NCBI GenBank assembly: GCA_028289195.1
Contig: JANQQR010000002.1
Span: forward strand, 248,001-312,000
Direction of reading: 5' to 3'
Source: Phycisphaerales bacterium
Lineage (GTDB): Bacteria > Planctomycetota > Phycisphaerae > Phycisphaerales > UBA1924
DNA: 64,000 nt
A program made the position numbers and the translations under genes. This document shows, piece after piece, positions 19,401 through 27,508 of this stretch (position 1 is its first letter; every line of letters begins with the position of its first letter). Below the pieces are notes generated by a model. It was not told where the DNA came from. It did not search any database and saw only the letters and a list, made by a program, of their open reading frames with translations.

Positions 19401-20763
19401 CAACCTCGGCGGTGCTCCGGCGCAGCCGCAGGACAACCGGGACGGAGCCGACATCGATGACGGCCCCATCACCGCGCTCCTCAATGTGACCAACCCTCTC
19501 GACAACGGCCAGGGCGCCGGCCTCCTCGATCTCAAGCGAAGCCTCGAGATCTACTCGACCGGTTACGACCCGTCCGATCCCGTTGCGGGCGCCTTCCCCG
19601 GCCCGACCATCGATCCCCCCGAGACCGATCCGGATCGACCGTCCCTCCGCGTCCCTCCCGATGACGTGGCCGGCGGAGAGCCCCAGGATCCGATGCCCGC
19701 GCCTGGCGGCGGGAATGCTCCGGACACGAACCCCCGCAGCACCAGCCTGACCACCCTGGCGTCCGAAGACGTTGTCTCCTCAGAGCCGCAGCGCTCGCCG
19801 ATCGAGATCGCCCGCCTCCTCCGCGAAGCGGTCGGCTCTGATCGCGAGGTTCTCTATGGCACGCCGCTCCAACTCGGCGGCGAGAAGGACCCGGATCTCA
19901 AGGGCGGGCGAGGCGAAACGGCCCCGGCCTTTGCCACCGGACCGATCTCGCCGTTCATCCAGCCCAGCCTCGGCGGCGGAGCCGGCCCCGGCGGCGACGG
20001 CGGCGGCGGCTCGGGCGGTCCTCCCGACATCCCCGGTGCCGCCGAAGGCGGTGCTGTGGCCCGTGAGATCGAGCCTCTCATCGTCGATCCGATCGGCTGG
20101 GACTACGGCAACCTCGACCAGTCGAACTTCTCCGATGGCGGCGGCGGCAACATCCAGACCGGCTTCATCGACTACATCATCAACATCCCCCTCGAGACTC
20201 TCCGTCCCGATCCGCTCTCCCCGGGCAACTTCATCGATCCGGATGTGCTCACGGTCTCGCTGGTCTGGCTGCGTGAAATCCTTGTCGAGGATCAGAACTT
20301 CCTCAGCAGCACCGACCCGCGCATCGGCACGTTCTCGGCGCTCGAACTCGAGAACCTCGAACTCGAGATCTTCCTCGCCGACGGCCTGGGCAACCCCATC
20401 AGCTCGCTGCCGATCGCCTCGTCCGTGGGCCAGTTCAGCACCGTCGAGCACCTCTCGTTCGAGATCCCGCAGGCCGGCACCTACCTGATGCGCGTCCGGT
20501 GGAACAACAACGAGTACGACGTGTTCGGGAACCGGGCGATCGCCGAACAGCGCTACGCCATCGCCTGGCGTGTCGACTTCTCGCCCCGCAGCACGCTCGC
20601 CGCGGCCCCGTCGGACTTCGGGACGCTCGTCGAGATCCTGGGCTCGTGGGGTGGCCAGTTGGGCGACCGCAGCAACCCCTACAACGCCGAAGCCGACGTG
20701 AACCGCGACGGTGCGATCGACTTCGCCGATATCAGAGCGGTGCTCGCGTCCTGGAATCGCTAG
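16480..20763 (+). CDS. Secreted subtilase (S8) with degenerate matrixin-like N-terminal domain and dockerin
   Basis: 1,427 residues from ATG 16,480; an upstream in-frame start at 16,453 would add nine residues before the signal peptide. The signal peptide occupies about 1-33. Residues about 40-415 resemble a matrixin (KEQFDKWEEIS, GDIRIAATTI, LQEDDIRAVQNLYG), but the zinc site is RSIAYAIGLVPS (344-355) in place of HExxHxxGxxHS, so all three ligands are lost. An S8 protease domain follows. Its candidate triad is Asp643 (VIDG), His677 (AHPTSVA) and Ser930 (GTSLAS), with oxyanion Asn788 (AAGNNG). A Pro/Gly-rich linker (about 1,040-1,200) and a beta region precede a dockerin-like end (NRDGAIDFADIRAVL). 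It is probably an extracellular protease. Confidence 0.88.
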   Translation: MRRINSLPGRSVRASMLAAIAGSVVSSAAMAGGVVSPYLTPEQRAAHEARLAELEAELFGNPNLVSRYGQPANQTSFVGHFRRFNQGETFITPTLRPIWSRNNYEIYWSYIPDGQTIETSPASGFGQGECPPETDPCHSGPEAPGDADAFSSRLFNAGLSTNIDQFGGPNGGQRAWQTIVKEQFDKWEEISAIDFVFVAGGGPTAPNVDDDDVAIDDNPNVDDASGWDVAAYGFPDEDADFGRGDIRIAATTIDGPVRVDGTGGEFLTYVYPTNVNTPMTLPPQTPDPENPNADPIQNPDQIPMMGQPDTRDTNFGYASNIIIDADEAWTDPAYPNLFDIAMLRSIAYAIGLVPSCAADPLDPFSVLEHQPQGFFPEGVNPLPQLFLTDLQEDDIRAVQNLYGDPFEPNDDVVSAQDIPFTAPPVGVDFVFAPHLLLPFTAFDDQDPNDVDPPVPLSISNNNVQNGFTVDVDRFRLIVPVTDTGSFLMDVQIDPAGTPFQEYPFIENSSPARAAGPGARFIGVCDRTGDPIDRDPATVQDLSFSIRQFDPFSNEFTTVAEIDETEAGFGETIIDFPVTDGVYYIDIEGDGGTRVQLYNLTVTLSRPEVANAGLNVEPILQTLGGQAFADIGVDGTGTGYAVIDGPLASSQHDALSGRPRRTVSWPGVNPAVTSVSAHPTSVAALAIGGPVGDNFSGVSTGADFYSSSIATQVFADGSFALGKTATYFGIFGLVEPTLVRGLQLGEPATVINAAFSAGGQNVTGDDSITQAFDAAVTMYGVTVVAAAGNNGQADLLCRGVDTFAETDPGGRFFGSRTIVSPATAFNVISVGAAGSSDGTAFDIVANFSAKGPVDANPFTGAGAVQTDVRSGVDIVAPGTGFTPIPPEFMPGDCNYLGPQPLSSLQVPSLDPDDDPENISDTGFLAPGQGTSLASSFVAGAVSLLQDRGLEQNTAINPLVMKAVLLSGAVKLEGWTNLGGAPAQPQDNRDGADIDDGPITALLNVTNPLDNGQGAGLLDLKRSLEIYSTGYDPSDPVAGAFPGPTIDPPETDPDRPSLRVPPDDVAGGEPQDPMPAPGGGNAPDTNPRSTSLTTLASEDVVSSEPQRSPIEIARLLREAVGSDREVLYGTPLQLGGEKDPDLKGGRGETAPAFATGPISPFIQPSLGGGAGPGGDGGGGSGGPPDIPGAAEGGAVAREIEPLIVDPIGWDYGNLDQSNFSDGGGGNIQTGFIDYIINIPLETLRPDPLSPGNFIDPDVLTVSLVWLREILVEDQNFLSSTDPRIGTFSALELENLELEIFLADGLGNPISSLPIASSVGQFSTVEHLSFEIPQAGTYLMRVRWNNNEYDVFGNRAIAEQRYAIAWRVDFSPRSTLAAAPSDFGTLVEILGSWGGQLGDRSNPYNAEADVNRDGAIDFADIRAVLASWNR

Positions 20764-20797
20764 ATCGAGACTTCGGACAGTTCCGATGAACCCACCC

Positions 20798-20830
20798 GCT
20801 CGGCTGCCGCGTGCAGCCGGGCGTTTTTTT
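20798..20830 (+). terminator. Rho-independent terminator after the subtilase gene
   Basis: Stem CGGCTGC/GCAGCCG (20,801-20,807 and 20,813-20,819) with a five-base loop, followed by seven T (20,824-20,830). It sits 35 bp after the stop codon and ahead of the convergent serS gene. Confidence 0.85.
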
Positions 20831-20876
20831 GTCAGCAACTGAGCGCCGCGCACTCGGACTGCGTGCGGAGGCTCAC

Positions 20877-22286
20877 TCAGATGGGGCGGAGCTCGTCGGC
20901 GCCGCCCATAGCCTCTCGCAGGCACTCAGGGATCCGAACGCTCCCGTCTTCCTGCTGGTGGATCTCGAGGAGCGGGATCAGGATTCGAGGGCTGGCCAGG
21001 ACCGTGTTGTTCAGCGAGTGGCAGAACACCGGCTTCTCGCCGTCTCCCTCGCCGCGATAGCGCAGGTTGAGCCTTCGGCACTGGAAGTCATAGAGGCGCG
21101 AAGCGCTGTGGGTCTCTCCGAAATCACCGGTGGGGCGCCCGTCGCCGTCGAGCTCCCCGCGGCCCGGCATCCAGCACTCGATGTCGATCATGTCGGCGTT
21201 CTTGGGGCCGAGATCGCCCGTGCAGCACTGAAGCAAGCGGTAGGGCAGTCCGAGTTCATGCAAGAGTTCCTCGACGATCGAGATCATCTTCTCGTGCCAG
21301 CGGCGGCTCTCCTGCTCATCAGCACGGCAGATCACGACCTGCTCCACCTTGTCGAACTGGTGGATCCGGTACAGGCCGGCGGTGTCACGGCCCGCGGCTC
21401 CGGCTTCCCGCCGGAAGCACGTGCTGACCGTGGCGTACTGCAGAGGCAGCCTGTCGGCATCGAGGATCTCGTCGGCGTGCAAGCCCATCAGGCCGACCTC
21501 GCCCGTGCCGGTCAGGAACAGGTCGTGCCCGGCGCCGCGTGCGCTCTCTTCAATGAGATAGGTCTGATCGCGTCCGGAGGGAAAGAACCCCGTCCCCTCC
21601 ATGCACTCTTCTCTCACCAGGACGGGCACCGACATCGGCTGGAAGCCGTGCCGCGCCACGATGAGGTCGAACGCGAACCGCAGGACGGCCTGATGGAGGC
21701 GCATACCGTTGCCGGTGAGCACGTAGCTTCTTGTGCCGGCCATCTTCACGCCGCGCTCGAAGTCAGCGAGACCCAGCGTGTCGATGAGCTCCATATGCGT
21801 GCGCGGCGCGAAGCCACGGTTCTCCGCAAACGAACGCGAAAGGTCAAAGCCGTCGGGCGACCAGCGCCGCAGTTCGACGTTCTCGTCGGCGCTCGCGCCG
21901 ACCGGCACGTCCGGGTCGGCCGGTTGTGGGATCTTGAGAAGCAGCCCGCGGAGTTCGGGTTCGAGTTCGGCCAGTTTCTGGTCGAACCCCCGCACCTCGT
22001 CCTTGAGCGCCGCGGGTCTCGACCGGAGCTCGTCGAGTTCCGACTCGATCCGGCTCTTCTCATCGCCCTCGGCCTTCTTCAGTTGACCCATCAGCTTGCC
22101 GATCAGCGGGCCGCTTTGCTTGGCCAGCCTGTTCTGCTCGGCACGCAGGTCCTCCTGGGCGCGCATCAGATCACGCTTCTGAGCATCCAGCTCGAGCACC
22201 CGATCGATGTCGACATCGATTCCCTTGTTGGTCGCTCCTGTCCGGAACACGCCCGGCTCTTCGCGAAGTCGCTTGAGGTCAATCAT
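20877..22286 (-). CDS. serS: Seryl-tRNA synthetase
   Basis: 469 residues from ATG 22,286 (MIDLKRLREEP, the usual start of the family); a GTG at 22,313 is in frame but adds non-conserved residues. The N-terminal long antiparallel coiled coil (about 30-110, Arg/Glu/Lys-rich) binds the tRNA-Ser variable arm. The class II catalytic core carries motif 2 (TCFRREAGAAGRDTAGLYR) and motif 3 with a GEGDGEKP-type loop. It charges tRNA-Ser in the cytoplasm. No clear Shine-Dalgarno precedes it. A structured RNA with a terminator lies directly upstream, so attenuation is possible. Confidence 0.95.
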   Translation of the reverse strand: MIDLKRLREEPGVFRTGATNKGIDVDIDRVLELDAQKRDLMRAQEDLRAEQNRLAKQSGPLIGKLMGQLKKAEGDEKSRIESELDELRSRPAALKDEVRGFDQKLAELEPELRGLLLKIPQPADPDVPVGASADENVELRRWSPDGFDLSRSFAENRGFAPRTHMELIDTLGLADFERGVKMAGTRSYVLTGNGMRLHQAVLRFAFDLIVARHGFQPMSVPVLVREECMEGTGFFPSGRDQTYLIEESARGAGHDLFLTGTGEVGLMGLHADEILDADRLPLQYATVSTCFRREAGAAGRDTAGLYRIHQFDKVEQVVICRADEQESRRWHEKMISIVEELLHELGLPYRLLQCCTGDLGPKNADMIDIECWMPGRGELDGDGRPTGDFGETHSASRLYDFQCRRLNLRYRGEGDGEKPVFCHSLNNTVLASPRILIPLLEIHQQEDGSVRIPECLREAMGGADELRPI

Positions 22287-22353
22287 GGGGCCGGGATGGT
22301 ACACGGGGCCCACATCCGGAGGCGGGGCATCCCGGCTCGGCCGGACGCGCGCG

Positions 22354-22391
22354 AAAAAAAAGCCAGGGCCGCCTGTTCAGCGACCCTGGCT
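22354..22391 (-). terminator. Strong Rho-independent terminator
   Basis: Stem AGCCAGGGTC/GGCCCTGGCT (22,382-22,391 and 22,361-22,370) with an 11-base loop, followed on the minus strand by eight T. It ends the candidate structured RNA and lies upstream of serS. Confidence 0.85.
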
Positions 22392-22652
22392 TCTGCCACA
22401 CGTAGCCGAAGCTGCGTGCGAAGGTCTGGTGGTAGGCCTCTCCACCATTCCCCCTAGTTGTGAAAGAGCTTCCCGACTCCTTCACAGACGTGTTCGGCCG
22501 CGGCAATTTGGCCTTCGATCTGCCGCAGCTTCCCTTGCCCGGATTGCTCCGGACACCCAAGCACAAGGCCCGGGTAGACGTGTCAACCCGCCGAGGCGGG
22601 TCTTCCCTTCGAGACCCTGCCCTTTCGGACAGGAGCCTCTCCTCTTACCAAC
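22354..22652 (-). ncRNA. Candidate structured RNA of about 300 nt upstream of serS
   Basis: The gap between nadK and serS has no convincing protein gene but is dense in hairpins on the minus strand. In order these include CCTGTCC-GAAA-GGGCAGG, GGTCT..AGACC, CCCGCC-TC-GGCGGG, GTGAAGGAG..CTCTTTCAC and GGTGG..CCACC. A strong terminator with eight T ends the series. A TATGAT -10 box sits about 7 nt before the inferred start. I compared it by eye with the conserved cores of RNase P, tmRNA, SRP RNA, 6S and T-box leaders and found no match. It may be an independent small RNA or a leader controlling serS, which starts 68 nt after the terminator. Ends are approximate. Confidence 0.5.
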
Positions 22653-22658
22653 GATTTC

Positions 22659-22664
22659 ATCATA
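22659..22664 (-). promoter_or_regulatory. Possible -10 box (TATGAT) of the structured RNA
   Basis: TATGAT on the minus strand, preceded by GTG, at the right distance from the first hairpin. No good -35 box is seen 17 nt upstream, so this is tentative. Confidence 0.35.
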
Positions 22665-22785
22665 CACCAAGCCCGGCGCACGGCTACCGATTCTGGCCCG
22701 GTCTGACGATTTTCCGCACGTTTTGGAGCCCCGCCCGCGGCTCCCGGGGTCCGCAAGATTCCCCAGATTCACGCCCGGGCAGCGC

Positions 22786-23667
22786 TCAGCGTGCCCCGGA
22801 TCCGGCGCCGGGCGGGACGGCCCAGTGCATTTTCCGGATGAGCGTTTCCCAATACGTCCCCATCGTGTTGCGGACGATCCTGGCGCGGACGTCAGCCGCA
22901 CGAAGCTGGACGGTATCGCCGCTCCGCAGTTGGTGGGGCACCTGCCCGTCGAGCATGAGAGAGGTGCCGGTCTGGCCGTTCGAGACGGCGTTGGCCTCGC
23001 GGATCTCGAGTTCGATGCAGCACGACGCAGGGACCACGATCGGGCGGAACGCCAGCGAGTGGGGGGCCAGCGGAGTAATCGTGAGCGCCTCGACCCCTGG
23101 GGCGATGATCGGGCCGCCGGCTGCCACGGAGTATGCGGTGGAGCCTGTGGGCGTGGAGACGATGAGCCCGTCGCCTCGGACCACCGGGCCGCGGTGGCCG
23201 TCGATCGACACGCCGATCGTGATCAGCCGGAACGGGAATCCAGCCGTGACGACCGCGTCGTTCGTCGCCAAACGTTCACCAAGTTCGATCTCCTGCCCGT
23301 CCCGAATGACCCGGCTGGAGATAAGCACACGCTCGCCAATCTCGAGTTGTCCATCGCCGAGGAGTGAGGCGGCCTGCGACCTGAACGAGTCGAGATCGAA
23401 CTCCGCAAGGAAGCCGAGATTCCCGAGGTTGACACCGAGTATCGGCAGGCCGAGATGTGCACACCGGCGCGCCTGGCTGAGGAACGTGCCGTCTCCGCCT
23501 AGGACGACGATGAGATCCGCGTTCTCGCCGTCGTCCGGCGCCGCCGAGTCCGCCTCGAGCTCGGCAACCAGGCGGCCGTGGCGTGCGATGAGTTCGCGCA
23601 CCTCGTCGAGAGCGCCGCGCACGAGCGGCTTCGAGCGATTCACCATCAGGAGGACGCCGCGTGGCAT
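22786..23667 (-). CDS. nadK: NAD kinase
   Basis: 293 residues. The GGDGT motif (LIVVLGGDGTFLS, about 53-65) binds ATP. The conserved NLGNLGFLAEF segment, the ATNDAVV segment and the STPTGSTAYSVAAGGP segment, which forms the NAD site, are all present. It makes NADP from NAD in the cytoplasm. The Pro/Gly-rich C-terminus (PPGAGSGAR) is slightly longer than usual. It lies 27 bp downstream of dxs and is probably co-transcribed with it. Confidence 0.94.
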   Translation of the reverse strand: MPRGVLLMVNRSKPLVRGALDEVRELIARHGRLVAELEADSAAPDDGENADLIVVLGGDGTFLSQARRCAHLGLPILGVNLGNLGFLAEFDLDSFRSQAASLLGDGQLEIGERVLISSRVIRDGQEIELGERLATNDAVVTAGFPFRLITIGVSIDGHRGPVVRGDGLIVSTPTGSTAYSVAAGGPIIAPGVEALTITPLAPHSLAFRPIVVPASCCIELEIREANAVSNGQTGTSLMLDGQVPHQLRSGDTVQLRAADVRARIVRNTMGTYWETLIRKMHWAVPPGAGSGAR

Positions 23668-23693
23668 GGGAGGAGTGTATAGAGCGTTGGGAC

Positions 23694-25667
23694 TCAGGCG
23701 TTCTGGGGAGCGCCGACGCGCCCGGGGACGACCTTGACCTCGGGCTGCCCCTCGGGTGCCCCGCCCTCAGCCGCCACGGCACGGATCGCCGAGGCGATCC
23801 CCTGAGCATCGAGACCCACCTCGGCCAGCTGGGCCGACCTGCTGTCCTGGAGGATCCAGTCGTCAGGCAGCGCAAGACGCGTGATCTTGCCCGCATCCAG
23901 ACCCAGATCTGACGCGGCTTCAACGACAGCCGCCCCGAAACCGCCGTGGATCCCGTGGTCCTCGATCGTCAGGATCGGAACCCGCTTCTGGAGCAACGAA
24001 CGGATTAGTGCTTCGTCGACCGGCTTCGCGAATCGCGCGTCGTAGAGCGCGACACGGATCTCCGGGCCGACGAGATCCAGGGCCTCGTGAGCCGCGATGA
24101 CCGGGGTGCCGAACGCGAGCACGGCGACATCGGGCTGGTCCGGCTCCGTGACGGGACGCGCCCTGCCCAACTCGAAAGGCGGGCACACGTCGCCGAGCGC
24201 AACGCTGACGTTGTCCCGGGGATAGCGGACCGCGCTCAGGCCGTCCTCGTAGCCCGCCATGAACTCCAGCGACGCCCGGAGCGACGCTTCATCCGCGGCG
24301 GCCATGATCGCGGCATTCGGCAGGGTGCGAAGCAGGGACACGTCGCAGAAGCCGTGGTGCACGGCACCGTCCCCGCCAACGAGGCCAGCCCGGTCGAGGC
24401 AGAGGCGGACCGGCAGACCCTGCAGCGACGCTTCCTGGAACGCCTGGTCGAAGGCACGCTGCAGAAACGTCGAGTACACCGCAAAGAACGGCTTGAATCC
24501 GGTCTTGGCGAGGCCGGCCATCATGTCCATCGCATGCGATTCACAGATGCCCGTGTCAAAGCTGCGATCCGGGAACCGGCTCATCACCTTGTCCATCCCG
24601 GTGCCGCCAGGCATCGCCGCCGTGCAGCCGACGATCCGCTCGTCCCGCTCCATGAGGTCGGTCATGGCGTCCGCGAAGGCGCTCGTGAAAGAGCGGCCGC
24701 TCTTCTTCATCTCGACCCGGCAGGAGTCCGGATCGAACGTGAACGCCGCAGGCGAGTGGAACGTGGACGCATCATCTTCGGCGACCTCGAACCCCTTGCC
24801 CTTGACGGTTTTGACATGGAGGACCATCGGGCGGTCGAACTCACGCGCCTCGCTGAAGAACTCGATCAGCGTCGGAAGGTCGTGCCCGTCGATCGGGCCA
24901 ACGGTGATGAGCCCGAAGTGCTCGAACACGGTGTTCTCGGCGATTGCCGCCTTCGCCGCCTCTCCCATCCGGTGGTAGGCCTCCTCGAACACCGAGCCGC
25001 CGGGGAGCTTGTCCAGCATCCGCTTGGCGGTTCGCTTCATCTCGCCATAAATCGGGTTGATGCGCAAGCGATCGAAGTACTGCGCGAGGGCCCCCTGGGG
25101 CTTGCTGATCGACATGCCGTTGTCGTTGAGAACGACGAGGAACTGGCGCTTCAGAGTGCCCGCGTTGTTCAGGCCTTCCATCGCAAGGCCGTTGACGATC
25201 GACGCGTCGCCGACCAGCGCCGCGATGCGGCGCCCGTCCGGCCGGGCGTGCGGATCAAACGACTCCTTGTTGAGCTCGTCGCCGCGAGCCATGCCGACGG
25301 CTGTCGAGATGCCCGTGCCGGCGTGGCCGACACTGAACAGGTCGTAGGCGGACTCGCGGGGCTCTGGGAATCCGGCCATCCCCTCGCGCGTCCGGAGCTT
25401 CTCCAGCATCGGGTAGCGACCCGTCACCAGCTTGTGCGGGTAGCACTGGTGCCCGACATCGAACAGCAGGCGGTCGTAGCCGAAATCGAAGACGTAGTGC
25501 AGAGCCAGCGTCAGCTCGACTACGCCCAGGTTCGGCGCAAGGTGGCCGCCGGTCTTGGACACCTGAGCGATGATCGCCTCGCGGATCTCCGAAGCAAGCT
25601 CCTCGAGCTCCGGCGTCTTCAGGGCCTTGATGTCTGCGGGTGACTGGATCGTTGGGAGGAGTCGCAT
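23694..25667 (-). CDS. dxs: 1-deoxy-D-xylulose-5-phosphate synthase
   Basis: 657 residues from ATG 25,667 (MRLLPTIQSPADIKAL), preceded by GGAG at 5-6 nt. A longer frame to 25,742 is not conserved in character. The thiamine diphosphate site is visible in GDASIVNGLAMEGLNNAG. The family signatures GHQCYPHKLVTGR, GPIDGHD and SHAMDMMAGLAKTG follow, and the transketolase pyrimidine and C-terminal domains are complete. It catalyses the first step of the MEP isoprenoid pathway from pyruvate and glyceraldehyde-3-phosphate. The upstream prenyl synthase and downstream nadK share its strand. With ispH and hpnCDE elsewhere in the window it supplies squalene. Confidence 0.95.
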   Translation of the reverse strand: MRLLPTIQSPADIKALKTPELEELASEIREAIIAQVSKTGGHLAPNLGVVELTLALHYVFDFGYDRLLFDVGHQCYPHKLVTGRYPMLEKLRTREGMAGFPEPRESAYDLFSVGHAGTGISTAVGMARGDELNKESFDPHARPDGRRIAALVGDASIVNGLAMEGLNNAGTLKRQFLVVLNDNGMSISKPQGALAQYFDRLRINPIYGEMKRTAKRMLDKLPGGSVFEEAYHRMGEAAKAAIAENTVFEHFGLITVGPIDGHDLPTLIEFFSEAREFDRPMVLHVKTVKGKGFEVAEDDASTFHSPAAFTFDPDSCRVEMKKSGRSFTSAFADAMTDLMERDERIVGCTAAMPGGTGMDKVMSRFPDRSFDTGICESHAMDMMAGLAKTGFKPFFAVYSTFLQRAFDQAFQEASLQGLPVRLCLDRAGLVGGDGAVHHGFCDVSLLRTLPNAAIMAAADEASLRASLEFMAGYEDGLSAVRYPRDNVSVALGDVCPPFELGRARPVTEPDQPDVAVLAFGTPVIAAHEALDLVGPEIRVALYDARFAKPVDEALIRSLLQKRVPILTIEDHGIHGGFGAAVVEAASDLGLDAGKITRLALPDDWILQDSRSAQLAEVGLDAQGIASAIRAVAAEGGAPEGQPEVKVVPGRVGAPQNA

Positions 25668-25787
25668 CCTGGCTCCAGATTTCAATGCGTTCTGAAAGAA
25701 TTGTAGGCTGGCGTCCGGCCGTCCGCCCCAGCCTCCCCCCACGAGAGCCCGGACGCAAGCCCGGGTGTGGGCAGCCTATCGGACGGA

Positions 25788-26729
25788 TCAGCGGGTCCGC
25801 ACCGCAAGGAAGTCGCAGATCTCGGCCAACCCCTTGCCATTCGCTCCGAACCCCTCCAGCGATTCGAGGGCCTTGTGCCGGAGTTCTTCGATTGCCTGTC
25901 GAGAACGCTCGACTCCGAGCACCCCCGGGTAGGTCAGTTTCCCTGCCTCGGAGTCCTTACTCGTGCGCTTGCCGGTGTGTTCGGCGCTCTGTTCGACGTC
26001 CAGAAGATCATCGACGATCTGGAACATGAGCCCGACGCACTCGCCGTAGCAAGAGATGGAGTCCAGGTCGCTCTGGCGCTCGCCTCCCGCCCCGATCACG
26101 CTCAGCGCCCCCGTGCGGCACGCGGCGCAGATCAGGGCGCCAGTCTTGTTCTTGTGGATGAGCTCAACCCGCTCAAGGTCACCCAGCGTGTCCGAGAAGC
26201 CGCCGAGCGTGTCCCAGACCTGGCCGCCGATCATCCGGGTCGTGCCCAGGGCGACTTCGCGCGTGATCAACCCGGCGAGGGCTGCGTCCTCGTAGCTGTC
26301 GACGATGATCTGGAACGACAGGCTCATCAGCGCATCGCCGGCGAGGATCGCCATGGCCTCGCCGAACTGCTTGTGCGCCGTCGGGCGTCCGCGGCGCAGG
26401 TCGTCGTCATCGAGAGCCGGAAGATCGTCGTGCACGAGGCTGAATGCGTGGATCATCTCGATCGCTGCGGCGCCCGGGAGGGCCGCCTCCGCAGAGCCAC
26501 CGAGCGCCCGTGCCGAATGACAGGCGAGGATCGGACGCAGACGCTTCCCGCCCCCGAGCAGCGCGTAGGCACACGCCTCCCGCAGGCTCTCGGGCAGTTC
26601 GACGCCCCGGAGGTACTCCTCCATGAACGATTCGACCGCCGGGCCCGGAGTGAGCAGCGCGGGGTCAATGGTCGGGTCCCCGGACGGGGCTGGATGTGTC
26701 GCCACCTCGACGGCCTTCTTCGAGATCAT
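25788..26729 (-). CDS. ispA: Polyprenyl diphosphate synthase (FPP/GGPP type)
   Basis: 313 residues from ATG 26,729; an in-frame start at 26,786 would add 19 residues and cannot be excluded. First Asp-rich motif DDLPALDDDDLRRG, second DDLLDVE, plus GGGKRLRP and the GLMFQIVDD segment, so it is a trans-prenyl chain elongation enzyme. The DDxxxxD spacing of the first motif and overall length fit bacterial farnesyl (IspA-like) or geranylgeranyl synthase. Product length is not certain. It lies 120 bp upstream of dxs on the same strand and would supply FPP to HpnCD. Confidence 0.88.
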   Translation of the reverse strand: MISKKAVEVATHPAPSGDPTIDPALLTPGPAVESFMEEYLRGVELPESLREACAYALLGGGKRLRPILACHSARALGGSAEAALPGAAAIEMIHAFSLVHDDLPALDDDDLRRGRPTAHKQFGEAMAILAGDALMSLSFQIIVDSYEDAALAGLITREVALGTTRMIGGQVWDTLGGFSDTLGDLERVELIHKNKTGALICAACRTGALSVIGAGGERQSDLDSISCYGECVGLMFQIVDDLLDVEQSAEHTGKRTSKDSEAGKLTYPGVLGVERSRQAIEELRHKALESLEGFGANGKGLAEICDFLAVRTR

Positions 26730-26854
26730 TCTGGTCAACGTCGTTCTCCGAACTCCACGCCCCGGGAAGCCCCGAGTATAGCGCAAACCTCCGGAGACGC
26801 CCGCCTTGTGCTCCCCGGGCGCAACACTTCGCGATCAGCCTGTAAGATCCGCCC

Positions 26855-27493
26855 ATGAGTGCCCTGGCGTCTTCCATAAGCGAACTCTTCGGGCGGGGCG
26901 GCCCTGTTATGTGGCCGCTGCTCGCCCTGAGCCTGATCTCAGTGGCTCTGATCATCGAGCGTGCGGTGTTCTGGCTCTCGGTGCACCGGCGCGGCCGCGA
27001 GCAATGGCTGGGCGATCTCAGCGATCGTCTCCGCGCCGGCGACGAGGCCGGCGCCCGGGCGATCGTCTCGGGGGATCGGAGCGTGTACGCCGCCGTGGGG
27101 AGCGCCATCCTCGCGTCGCCGCCTCATGACGGTTTGGCGATCGAGATGGTCGAACGATTCCGGCGCAGCTTCGAGCGATTCGGCGTGACGCTGTCGACAG
27201 TGATCACCGCGGCGCCTCTTTTGGGCATCCTCGGCACGGTGACGGGCATCATCCAGAGCTTCGAATTGCTCGGCGAGACCCGCAACCTTGCGGATATCGA
27301 GTCCATCGCCTCTGGCATCGCCCAGGCGCTGGTCACGACCGCGTTCGGCCTCGTCGTCGCGCTGATCGCGCTGTTCCCCTACATGATCTTCCGCGCTCAG
27401 GCGGATCGTGTGGTCGGGGCAATCGAGCGGCTGTCGGCCGCGAGGATCGACAGCGCCCAGAGACTGGCGCGCAATCCTTCTTCCGGTGATTGA
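26855..27493 (+). CDS. MotA/TolQ/ExbB-family proton channel protein
   Basis: 212 residues. Three TM segments in ExbB arrangement: one near the N-terminus (about 18-38) and two after a cytoplasmic loop (about 108-132 and 148-172). The conserved core APLLGILGTVTGIIQSF and the ALVTTAFGLVVALIA segment mark the ExbB/TolQ family. These proteins form proton-driven motors with ExbD/TolR. No such partner is next to it: the flanking genes are divergent ispA and convergent PTS IIA. The partner must be elsewhere. Confidence 0.88.
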   Translation: MSALASSISELFGRGGPVMWPLLALSLISVALIIERAVFWLSVHRRGREQWLGDLSDRLRAGDEAGARAIVSGDRSVYAAVGSAILASPPHDGLAIEMVERFRRSFERFGVTLSTVITAAPLLGILGTVTGIIQSFELLGETRNLADIESIASGIAQALVTTAFGLVVALIALFPYMIFRAQADRVVGAIERLSAARIDSAQRLARNPSSGD

Positions 27494-27508
27494 GAGCGGG
27501 CGTCTCGG

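Noticed and set aside
22279-22566. 95-codon minus-strand frame upstream of serS
   Set aside because: No recognisable protein features; it spans the hairpins and the strong terminator of the candidate RNA.
22354-22652. Assignment of the structured RNA to RNase P, tmRNA, SRP, 6S or T-box
   Set aside because: None of the conserved core sequences of these families is visible by eye, so it is left unnamed.
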